Assembly: GCA_903895515.1 (NCBI GenBank)
Contig: CAITUB010000093.1
Span: 1-10,327, forward strand
Reading direction: 5' to 3'
Length of the DNA: 10,327 bases
From: an uncultured Acidimicrobium sp.
GTDB lineage: Bacteria > Actinomycetota > Acidimicrobiia > Acidimicrobiales > Ilumatobacteraceae
The translations under genes and the position numbers were made by a program. The notes beneath the pieces are model-generated. The model was given only the letters and a program-made list of their open reading frames with translations. It did no database searches and had not been told where the DNA came from. Shown here piece by piece: positions 1-5,382 of this stretch; position 1 is the first letter of the stretch, and each line of letters opens with the position of its first letter.

Positions 1-1188
1 AAATCTGTTGGCGGTGAGCCGTACATCGTTGCTCGCGGCGAAGGCGCACACATTGTTGATGTCGAGGGCAATCGCTACATCGACTTGGTGCAAAGTTATG
101 GCGCAGTAATTTTGGGTCACGCACACCCAGCAATTACCGCTGCATTACGTGAAGCTGCTGGAGACGGAACCTCATTTGGTGCACCAACCCCGCGCGAAAT
201 GAAATTGGCAGAAGCAATTCGCGAACGAGTGCCAAGTTGCGAACGTGTTCGACTCATGAACAGCGGTACCGAGGCGACAAGTACAGCAGTGCGTCTTGCT
301 CGTGGAGCAACGGGTCGTAAACGGATCATTACCTTTTACGGAAACTTTCATGGTGCAACGGATGCACTATTGGCAGCAGGTGGAAGCGGAATTGCAACGC
401 TTGGAATTCCAGGTACTGCAGGCGTTCCAGAAGAAGCAGTTGCGAACACATTGGTGGTTCCGTACAACGTTGTTCCAGAAATTGGCAACGACGTAGCTGC
501 GGTCATTGTTGAACCAGTAGCTGCGAACATGGGCGTTGTTTCGCCAGCACCTGGTTTCTTGGAAGGTCTACGCGCGGCTTGCGATAAAGCAGGCGCATTG
601 TTGATATTTGACGAAGTGATTACTGGTTTCCGTATTGGCCAAGGTGGCGCGCAAGCAAAGTACGACGTGAAACCCGATATCACATGTTTTGGCAAAGTTA
701 TTGGTGGAGGTTTGCCAATTGGGGCGATTGGCGGATCGCGTGCAGTGATGGAAAATCTCACACCAATTGGAAAGGTGTTTCACGCAGGAACACTTGCGGG
801 TAATCCGCTAGCAACCGCTGCTGGTCTTGCAGCGTTGAATGAACTCACTCAAGACGTATATATGGAACTTGGTGCGCGCGCTCGCGCGTTGTCCACCTTG
901 CTTCGCGATGCGTGTTTAAGCGCAGGAATTGTTGCTCAATTTCCTGTCGTGGGAACGCTGGTTGGTGCATTTTTTGGTCCAAACACTCCGACGAATTTCG
1001 ACGAGGCAAAGCAGACTGACGAAAAAATGTATGCGCGATTGTTCCATGCGATGCTGGCCGAAGGCGTGGCGTTGGCCCCAGGAGCATACGAAGCACTGTT
1101 TGTTGGGCTTGGTCATACCGATTCGGTTATGCAACAGCTTGCTGAACGCACTGAACGTGCTGCACACGCAGCAGTTCGTGCGCAATAG
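1..1188 (+). CDS. hemL: Glutamate-1-semialdehyde 2,1-aminomutase, 5'-truncated
   Basis: PLP-dependent aminomutase that converts glutamate-1-semialdehyde to 5-aminolevulinate, the C5-pathway entry to heme; cytoplasmic. The frame is open from the first base, so the real start lies upstream: 395 codons are visible against about 425 for the family, so roughly 30 residues are missing. Residues counted from the window edge show the family's N-terminal KSVGG, the LGHAHP segment, FDEVITGFR (Asp that contacts the PLP ring nitrogen) and CFGKVIGGGLPIGA with the PLP lysine at K232 (694-696). AGTLAGNP follows near 263. The GIATLGIPGTAGVP stretch is typical of HemL rather than of ornithine or GABA aminotransferases. 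It ends in TAG, 9 nt before the next gene. Heme supply next to cytochrome genes makes functional sense, but common transcription with them is excluded by the intervening minus-strand gene. Confidence 0.95.
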   Translation, partial: KSVGGEPYIVARGEGAHIVDVEGNRYIDLVQSYGAVILGHAHPAITAALREAAGDGTSFGAPTPREMKLAEAIRERVPSCERVRLMNSGTEATSTAVRLARGATGRKRIITFYGNFHGATDALLAAGGSGIATLGIPGTAGVPEEAVANTLVVPYNVVPEIGNDVAAVIVEPVAANMGVVSPAPGFLEGLRAACDKAGALLIFDEVITGFRIGQGGAQAKYDVKPDITCFGKVIGGGLPIGAIGGSRAVMENLTPIGKVFHAGTLAGNPLATAAGLAALNELTQDVYMELGARARALSTLLRDACLSAGIVAQFPVVGTLVGAFFGPNTPTNFDEAKQTDEKMYARLFHAMLAEGVALAPGAYEALFVGLGHTDSVMQQLAERTERAAHAAVRAQ

Positions 1189-1197
1189 ATTTACTAC

Positions 1198-1800
1198 ATG
1201 CGTTATTTCTTCACCGCAAGGTTGTGGGCAGCGCTAGGCATGTTGCTCGGCGCCTCGGCCTTGGTGTTTGCAACATTGTTGCTGGTGAATGGCGGTTCGT
1301 CGGCAAGTAGTTCAGGCAGTCGCGTAATAGATGTAGTGGCTGCCGTGACCACCACCGAGTTCGGTGACGGCTGGCAGATTTCGGACGGTAAATCAGTAGG
1401 CGATGCAACACTTTCGCTCGATGACGGTCGAACGTTGCACATTGTTGATGGCACACCTGGCGAAGTGACGTGTGAGTTGCCAACAATTCCATATTCATGC
1501 GTAATAGTTGCCGACACGTTGGGTTCTGGGGTGTTGTGGTTTGCACTCGTTCCATCTGATTCCAGTAATGGAAAAGAAATACTGACCCTTCCAGCACTTG
1601 TTGACATGTTGCAAGGCGGAGACTTAGGGGTGTTGAGCAATGGATGGGTAGTTCCACTTGCTACTCCAACGGTGCGTAATTGCGACACTGAAACCACTTC
1701 GCTGCGTGACTTCATTAACAAATTCCCAGACGGGAACGCAATCGCGCTACTGAATTTGTATCAAGATCAAATTACGGAAGTGGTGTGCACCGGCCCGTAA
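1198..1800 (+). CDS. Hypothetical secreted or membrane-anchored protein
   Basis: 200 residues, family not recognised. An N-terminal positively charged stretch (MRYFFTAR) is followed by one hydrophobic segment at about residues 9-30, then a Gly/Ser-rich linker, so this is a signal anchor or a signal peptide with the bulk outside the cytoplasm. The rest (about 45-200) is mainly polar and looks beta-rich. It contains four cysteines (about residues 89, 98, 162 and 197) that could form disulfides in an exported protein. The ATG lies 9 nt after the hemL stop without a clear Shine-Dalgarno, so it is probably read as the second gene of a hemL transcript. It is convergent with the cytochrome c gene and ends 11 nt from that gene's stop. 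I chose this strand over the 172-codon minus-strand frame because of the exported N-terminus and the spacing to hemL. Function unknown. Confidence 0.75.
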   Translation: MRYFFTARLWAALGMLLGASALVFATLLLVNGGSSASSSGSRVIDVVAAVTTTEFGDGWQISDGKSVGDATLSLDDGRTLHIVDGTPGEVTCELPTIPYSCVIVADTLGSGVLWFALVPSDSSNGKEILTLPALVDMLQGGDLGVLSNGWVVPLATPTVRNCDTETTSLRDFINKFPDGNAIALLNLYQDQITEVVCTGP

Positions 1801-1811
1801 CGAGCCTGAAG

Positions 1812-2630
1812 TTACTTCGCTGATTCGCGAGGTGTGGTGCCAACTGGATGCGGTGGCGTAGTCAACATTGCAAAGTCTGTATCAATGGTGTCGAACGATG
1901 TCGTTCCATTTTCTAGTGCAAGGAAGATTTCGGACTCTGGTGAGCACCATGTCTCATATTCGCTCTTCCATTGCTCGCTTGCTGGGTCTGCCCCAGAAAT
2001 GGTGTAACGCTCGTGACACACAACGCCAAGAATTTGTGCTTCGGTAAGCCCGCCGCCTGCCTTCTCGCCTTGCATTGGCATTGGGTTTCCGTTGTAAGAA
2101 AGCGGAGCATGTGCGCCACCCTCACGATTCGGGTCTCCGTAGAACTTGATGTTTTGCGATGCGTAGGCCTGGCTACCCGTGTAGACGAAGTTCAACATGT
2201 CTTCAATCTTTGGGAAGGTTTTCAAAACTTCGCCGCCAGCAAATACTCGACCTGCGCCGCCTTGGCCTTCAGCACCATGGCAACCTGCGCACGACCCGTA
2301 CACCGTTGCTCCAATAGCGAGCGGACCTTCAACAACTTTTTCCTGTGGCTTCAACGCGAGCATGTACATAAATGCCCATAGCGGAAGCAGGCTGAGAGTG
2401 GCCATTGCCCAGAATGGGATTTTCTTACGTGACTTTGCGGCAACTACGTAACTCGGGTCAGGCTTTGGAGCAGGAGCCGAAGCGGCAACCGGTGCAGCAG
2501 ATTTTGCAACTGCCGGTGTCGAGGATGTGGTGGCAGGCGCCGATGTACCAGAGTCTGAACTTGCAACGCCTGAAGCAGCTTCCCGTCGTTCCTTCGAACG
2601 CTTGAGTAGATGTTCGGGTATTTCAGTCAC
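1812..2630 (-). CDS. Membrane-anchored monoheme cytochrome c
   Basis: 272 residues. The first 70 are a low-complexity cytoplasmic tail rich in Ala, Ser and Pro that opens with TEIPEHLLKR. A single TM helix follows (about 72-93), then an exported class I cytochrome c domain with the heme site CAGCH at 114-118. NPMPM (182-186) supplies candidate axial Met ligands. Two more cysteines, C205 (in VVCHERY) and C229, may pair. The start is a GTG at 2628-2630, with GAGGA 5 nt upstream on the minus strand. An ATG 21 codons further upstream lacks such a site and would add an unrelated His-rich stretch. The start aligns exactly with the same motif at the start of the subunit IV-like gene. It is divergent from the quinol:cytochrome c reductase operon, so a likely role is electron acceptor from, or part of, that complex, passing electrons to an oxidase. 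That role is inference. Confidence 0.88.
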   Translation of the reverse strand: MTEIPEHLLKRSKERREAASGVASSDSGTSAPATTSSTPAVAKSAAPVAASAPAPKPDPSYVVAAKSRKKIPFWAMATLSLLPLWAFMYMLALKPQEKVVEGPLAIGATVYGSCAGCHGAEGQGGAGRVFAGGEVLKTFPKIEDMLNFVYTGSQAYASQNIKFYGDPNREGGAHAPLSYNGNPMPMQGEKAGGGLTEAQILGVVCHERYTISGADPASEQWKSEYETWCSPESEIFLALENGTTSFDTIDTDFAMLTTPPHPVGTTPRESAK

Positions 2631-2635
2631 AGTGT

Positions 2636-2640
2636 TCCTC
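2636..2640 (-). promoter_or_regulatory. Ribosome binding site that fixes the cytochrome c GTG start
   Basis: On the minus strand GAGGA is followed by 5 nt and then GTG. This near-ideal Shine-Dalgarno supports the GTG at 2630 over the longer ATG-initiated frame. Confidence 0.65.
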
Positions 2641-2705
2641 GTATACGTCGTGTGCCAATGAGGGTGGTGCCCTCGACAATGATCTTTCCCCACTCTAAAT
2701 CACGG

Positions 2706-2746
2706 AATAGGGGCGCGATAAACACTAGGGACTGAGCGCCCCGATT
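2706..2746. repeat. Inverted repeat, candidate operator
   Basis: Arms AATAGGGGCGC (2706-2716) and GCGCCCCGATT (2736-2746) pair over 7 uninterrupted bp plus 3 more beyond one mismatch, around a 19-nt spacer. Arm centres are 30 bp apart, about three helical turns, which suits a dimeric or tetrameric regulator at a shared divergent promoter. There is no following T-run, so it does not look like an intrinsic terminator. Function is inference. Confidence 0.45.
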
Positions 2747-2873
2747 AGGAAATTTCAGTTCAACCGATTGCCCTGAATCTGGTGCTCAAGGTCACAGGTA
2801 CGCACGATCGCACAACCTCGTTGTTTTCACCTATTTGAGGATTGCCCGACTAGTCTCGGACAGAGATTTGACG

Positions 2874-2881
2874 AGGAAAGG
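2874..2881 (+). promoter_or_regulatory. Shine-Dalgarno-like AGGAAAGG at the operon's first gene
   Basis: This strong purine stretch lies 14 nt before the ATG at 2896, longer than usual. An in-frame CTG at 2887-2889 lies only 5 nt after it and would add three residues, so the exact start of the first gene is unsettled. Confidence 0.5.
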
Positions 2882-2895
2882 CATCCCTGCAAACC

Positions 2896-3372
2896 ATGCT
2901 GGCAATAGACATTCTTCGATGGCCGGGAGTGAACCAAGCGTTCATATTCTCACTCGCCCTCACACTTGCGATGACGTATGGCGTGTATTGGGCAGGTAAG
3001 CGTCGACCGGTTGACCGCAAAGCAACATGGGGTGAGACCATGTTTGGTGCTGTCTATGTTTTCGCCATTTTGTTCATTGCCTTTGGTGTGGTTCCTCACC
3101 AATTCATTGACCATGCCGACAAGAACCTTGGGTGGCGTAAAGACAAATTGATTTTTGGACCCTTTGACTTATTGAAGCCAAAGGCATATGGCGGGCAGTT
3201 TCCATTCACCATGAGCTATGAAGCCATTCGCGACACCATCGTTGTGCTCATCCATGTTGTGTTGATGACCATCATGGTGAAAATGTTCAATTGGTGGCAG
3301 AAGCGCGGCGAAGTGAAGCCGAAAGAAATTGCAACCTCAACGTACGGTCGCCCGTTGGTTCGTAAAGGCTAA
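2896..3372 (+). CDS. Three-TM membrane protein of unknown function heading the quinol reductase operon
   Basis: 158 residues; family not recognised. Predicted TM helices lie at about 14-33, 48-66 and 112-131. The positive stretches KRRPVDRK (35-42) and the C-terminal QKRGEVKPKE put the first loop and the C-terminus in the cytoplasm, with the N-terminus outside. The exported loop between TM2 and TM3 (about 67-110) carries PHQFIDHADKN and a run of aromatic and basic residues. H68 and H73 are outside, and H120 lies inside TM3. There is no CxxCH and no Fe-S motif. It is the first gene of the operon, 5 nt before the ferredoxin gene, which suggests an accessory subunit or assembly factor of the Rieske/cytochrome b complex. 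The start is ATG; an upstream CTG is possible. The gene call is firm, the role is only positional. Confidence 0.82.
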   Translation: MLAIDILRWPGVNQAFIFSLALTLAMTYGVYWAGKRRPVDRKATWGETMFGAVYVFAILFIAFGVVPHQFIDHADKNLGWRKDKLIFGPFDLLKPKAYGGQFPFTMSYEAIRDTIVVLIHVVLMTIMVKMFNWWQKRGEVKPKEIATSTYGRPLVRKG

Positions 3373-3377
3373 TTTCC

Positions 3378-3791
3378 ATGACGAAGACCGACGCCAATCC
3401 ACCGATGCCCTTGTGGTCAGACGAGTATCAACTCGTTGAAGTGGATGCCGACTACCTCGCAAAGGCTGTGAAGCCAAAGCAATTCATTCATATTGATCAG
3501 AGTGAATGCATTATGTGTGAAGGTTGCGTGGACATTTGCCCATGGAAGTGCATCCACATGGTGACACCAGACGCAATTGCCGAAGCACAGGGCACAGAAA
3601 TGCCGGGCTCAGACCCAAGTGACAATGTGCTGTTCATCATTGATGACGATGTATGCACACGATGCGCACTTTGCGTTGATCGCTGCCCAACAGGCGTCAT
3701 CATTCTTGGCAAAGTTGGAGCACCTGCTGCAACCGGCGATTCACATACTCGAACAGCAAATCACGGCTACGCATACGGCATGCGGTTGTAG
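3378..3791 (+). CDS. 2[4Fe-4S] ferredoxin-like protein
   Basis: 137 residues, soluble, cytoplasmic, no signal. Two four-Cys cluster motifs are present: C44-x2-C47-x2-C50-x3-C54-P and C93-x2-C96-x2-C99-x3-C103-P, each the CxxCxxCxxxCP signature of an 8Fe ferredoxin. The two are separated by a roughly 38-residue acidic loop, longer than in clostridial ferredoxins and more like NuoI-type subunits. One extra Cys (C58) follows the first motif in CPWKC. A 40-residue N-terminal arm and a 30-residue C-terminal tail flank the core and may dock it on a partner. It lies 5 nt after the upstream membrane gene and 24 nt before cytochrome b, with AAAGG 9 nt before its ATG. Placement points to electron transfer to or from the cytochrome b complex, or to the NDH-1 encoded in the same operon. 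Which of these is unknown. Confidence 0.9.
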   Translation: MTKTDANPPMPLWSDEYQLVEVDADYLAKAVKPKQFIHIDQSECIMCEGCVDICPWKCIHMVTPDAIAEAQGTEMPGSDPSDNVLFIIDDDVCTRCALCVDRCPTGVIILGKVGAPAATGDSHTRTANHGYAYGMRL

Positions 3792-3815
3792 AAGTTTCAG
3801 GACACGGAGAAACAT

Positions 3816-4601
3816 ATGGCAAGCACAATTGAAGAAAAGCCTCGCCTCACGCTAAAAGAGCGTGCAGCGAAGTTGGGCGAAACATTGCAGGGAAGTCAGG
3901 CGTGGAACTCAATTTTCCGCCCTGGTTCAATTTTCCGCAAGGGATACACCGACTCACCACGTAACCGTTCATACGTCATCATGAACTCGGTGCTGTATCA
4001 CTTGCACCCAGTGAAGGTGAAGCGACACGCAGTAAAGGTCAGTTACACACTGTGCCTTGGCGGACTCAGCTTCTTCTTGTTCATTTTGCTCACCGTTACG
4101 GGCATTTTCTTGATGTTCTTCTATCGACCAACAGCAGCTAATGCGTGGCAAGACATTCAGTCGTTGCAAACATCAGTGACGTTTGGACTGATGGTGCGCA
4201 ACATGCATCGATGGGGTGCTCACCTCATGGTGCTCAGCGTGTTCTTGCATATGGCTCGCGTGTTTTACCACGGTGCATACAAAGCCCCTCGCGAATTCAA
4301 CTGGGTTGTTGGCGTTATTTTGCTCACGCTCACGTTGCTACTTTCATTTACTGGTTACCTCTTGCCGTGGGACCAACTTGCGCTCTGGGCAGTTGCGGTG
4401 GGTACCAACATGATGGGTTACTCGCCAGTGATTGGATCACAAGTTCGATTCGTGTTGCTCGGCGGTGTTGAAATTGGCGCAGAAACGTTGTTGCGCTGGT
4501 ACGTGTTGCACGTGTTGCTTTTCCCATTCGTTACCGTAATTTTCTTGGCCATTCACTTCTGGCGAGTGCGCAAAGACGGCGGAATTTCGGGTCCATTGTG
4601 A
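3816..4601 (+). CDS. Cytochrome b6-like subunit (N-terminal half of split cytochrome b)
   Basis: 261 residues with four TM helices, forming the heme b core of the quinol:cytochrome c reductase. The heme b ligands are H131/H145 (spacing 14) and H232/H247 (spacing 15). A second-pair spacing of 15 is the b6 pattern, whereas mitochondrial-type cytochrome b has 14. SFTGYLLPWDQ (177-187) is the conserved Qo-side loop. The protein ends in RKDGGISGPL, like the b6 C-terminus, with one extra Gly, and R252 matches the b6 Arg near heme ci. C80 in LCLGGLSFF aligns without gaps, through to FFYRPT, with b6 Cys35, the covalent heme ci ligand. The N-terminus is about 45 residues longer than plant b6 and is basic and cytoplasmic. 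GGAGA lies 5 nt before the ATG. The C-terminal half is the next gene, 30 nt on. Confidence 0.96.
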   Translation: MASTIEEKPRLTLKERAAKLGETLQGSQAWNSIFRPGSIFRKGYTDSPRNRSYVIMNSVLYHLHPVKVKRHAVKVSYTLCLGGLSFFLFILLTVTGIFLMFFYRPTAANAWQDIQSLQTSVTFGLMVRNMHRWGAHLMVLSVFLHMARVFYHGAYKAPREFNWVVGVILLTLTLLLSFTGYLLPWDQLALWAVAVGTNMMGYSPVIGSQVRFVLLGGVEIGAETLLRWYVLHVLLFPFVTVIFLAIHFWRVRKDGGISGPL

Positions 4602-4631
4602 TGAGTGCAACTATCGAAAGGATGATCAGTA

Positions 4632-5366
4632 ATGACTGAAATTCCAGAACACCTCTTGAAGCGCGCACAAGCAGCTCGCGAAAAAGCGGCAGCTGAAGCA
4701 GGCGCGCCAGCGGAAGCAGAAGCATCGGGCGATTCACGTATTCCTGCGCATCTGCTTGAGCGCAGCAAGGCAGCAAAGGCCGGCGGTTCAGTTGCGGTTG
4801 CAGATAAACCGAGTGGCGCAGTAGTTACTGCACCAGCAGAGGGAAATGTTCCGATGGCTGCTGGTCCTGGTGGACACACGCAGCGATTGCTCACCGTTGT
4901 TAAGTCTGGATCAATTCAAGACGTCAAGTCTGAACCAGTTGACAAAGTGCACACGTGGCCACACTTGCTCGCTGTTGAATTTGTTGCAGCTCTTGCATGT
5001 ACGGCGTTCTTGTTTGTGTTCTCGTGGGTAGTGAATGCACCACTCTTGCAAGCTGCAAACTTCAACCAAACACCAAACCCGTCAAAGGCACCTTGGTACT
5101 TCCTCGGTCTTCAGGAATTGCTCACCATGTTCCACCCGATGATTGCTGGTGTGACTCTTCCAACCGTTGGTCTCGTGGCATTGATGTTTTCCCCGTACCT
5201 TGACAAAACAGCGTCAAATCATCCTGAAGATCGCAAGTTCATGACCAGCATGTTTACGATCTTCCTCATGTTCTGGGCTGTACTCGTAATCATCGGCTCG
5301 TTCTTCCGTGGACCTGGATTTAACTTCACGTTCCCATGGCGTGACGGAATCTTTTTCGAGCTCTAA
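4632..5366 (+). CDS. Subunit IV-like C-terminal half of cytochrome b with repeated N-terminal motif
   Basis: 244 residues. The core from about 108 on has three TM helices (about 111-134, 170-190, 205-224), as in b6f subunit IV, and completes the Qo site. The Qo motif reads APWY (153-156, in NPSKAPWYFLGLQELL) where ubiquinol and plastoquinol enzymes have PEWY. The missing Glu fits enzymes using low-potential quinols. Ahead of the core is a roughly 105-residue cytoplasmic extension absent from plant subunit IV. It opens with TEIPEHLLKR (2-11) and carries a second copy, IPAHLLER (37-44), joined by Ala/Glu-rich linkers. The first copy matches the start of the divergent cytochrome c. GAAAGGA lies 9 nt before the ATG, and the gap after the b6-like gene is 30 nt. 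Confidence 0.95.
   Translation: MTEIPEHLLKRAQAAREKAAAEAGAPAEAEASGDSRIPAHLLERSKAAKAGGSVAVADKPSGAVVTAPAEGNVPMAAGPGGHTQRLLTVVKSGSIQDVKSEPVDKVHTWPHLLAVEFVAALACTAFLFVFSWVVNAPLLQAANFNQTPNPSKAPWYFLGLQELLTMFHPMIAGVTLPTVGLVALMFSPYLDKTASNHPEDRKFMTSMFTIFLMFWAVLVIIGSFFRGPGFNFTFPWRDGIFFEL
4635..4664 (+). other. First TEIPEHLLKR motif copy in the subunit IV-like protein
   Basis: Codons 2-11 encode the same ten residues as codons 2-11 of the minus-strand cytochrome c (2598-2627). Six of the ten codons differ, all synonymously, so the match reflects protein-level selection rather than a recent DNA duplication. Confidence 0.8.
4740..4763 (+). other. Second, variant IPAHLLER motif copy
   Basis: Codons 37-44 of the subunit IV-like gene. 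IPxHLLxR is kept, and the following SKAAKAGG resembles SKERREAASG after the motif in the cytochrome c protein, so the repeat unit is probably about 15 residues and helical. Confidence 0.7.
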
Positions 5367-5382
5367 GGCGACACGTATATAT

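Larger units (their letters stand above)
2631..2895. other. Divergent intergenic region between cytochrome c and the quinol reductase operon
   Basis: 265 nt without a gene; it must hold the promoters for both directions. I see no convincing paired -35/-10 on either strand. The best isolated match to an actinobacterial -10 (TANNNT) on the plus strand is TAGTCT at 2851-2856, inside the 8-bp palindrome GACTAGTC (2848-2855), but it has no good -35 at the normal distance. Structured elements are a long-armed inverted repeat (2706-2746), a 5-bp hairpin GAGGG/CCCTC (2660-2674) in the cytochrome c leader, and a small ACAAC/GTTGT hairpin (2812-2824). Confidence 0.6.

Noticed and set aside
85..87. TTG at 85 as a start for hemL
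   Set aside because: Conserved HemL sequence continues in frame upstream to the window edge, so this TTG is an internal Leu codon.
348..761. 137-codon minus-strand frame inside hemL
   Set aside because: Lies opposite well-conserved HemL sequence with the PLP lysine; composition is that of a shadow frame.
1203..1721. 172-codon minus-strand frame opposite the hypothetical gene
   Set aside because: No exported signal, no domain, Ser/Thr/Pro-rich like a typical antisense shadow; the plus-strand frame has a coherent N-terminal helix and sits close behind hemL.
1797..1815. GTAAC/GTTAC stem at the convergent gene ends as a terminator
   Set aside because: Only five base pairs with a 9-nt loop and no T-run in either direction.
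2631..2693. Longer 293-codon version of the cytochrome c starting at an ATG
   Set aside because: The additional 21 residues are His-rich and unlike a cytoplasmic tail, no ribosome site precedes the ATG, and the GTG at 2630 has GAGGA at ideal spacing and matches the TEIPEHLLKR start of the other gene.
2768..2796. TTGCCC as a -35 for the operon promoter
   Set aside because: At 16-18 nt downstream there is no TANNNT-like -10.
2812..2824. ACAAC/GTTGT hairpin upstream of the operon
   Set aside because: Five base pairs with a 3-nt loop is expected by chance in 265 nt; no link to a promoter or ribosome site.
3378..3791. Ferredoxin gene as a displaced nuoI
   Set aside because: Two CxxCxxCxxxCP motifs are shared with NuoI, but the flanks and loop are not clearly NuoI and the gene sits with cytochrome b, not with nuoH/nuoJ. 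Whether a real nuoI exists downstream cannot be seen.
5308..5382. Longer Rieske frame starting at an ATG inside the previous gene
   Set aside because: It overlaps the subunit IV-like coding region by nearly 60 nt and adds no recognisable sequence; the ATG at 5383 directly precedes the hydrophobic helix.
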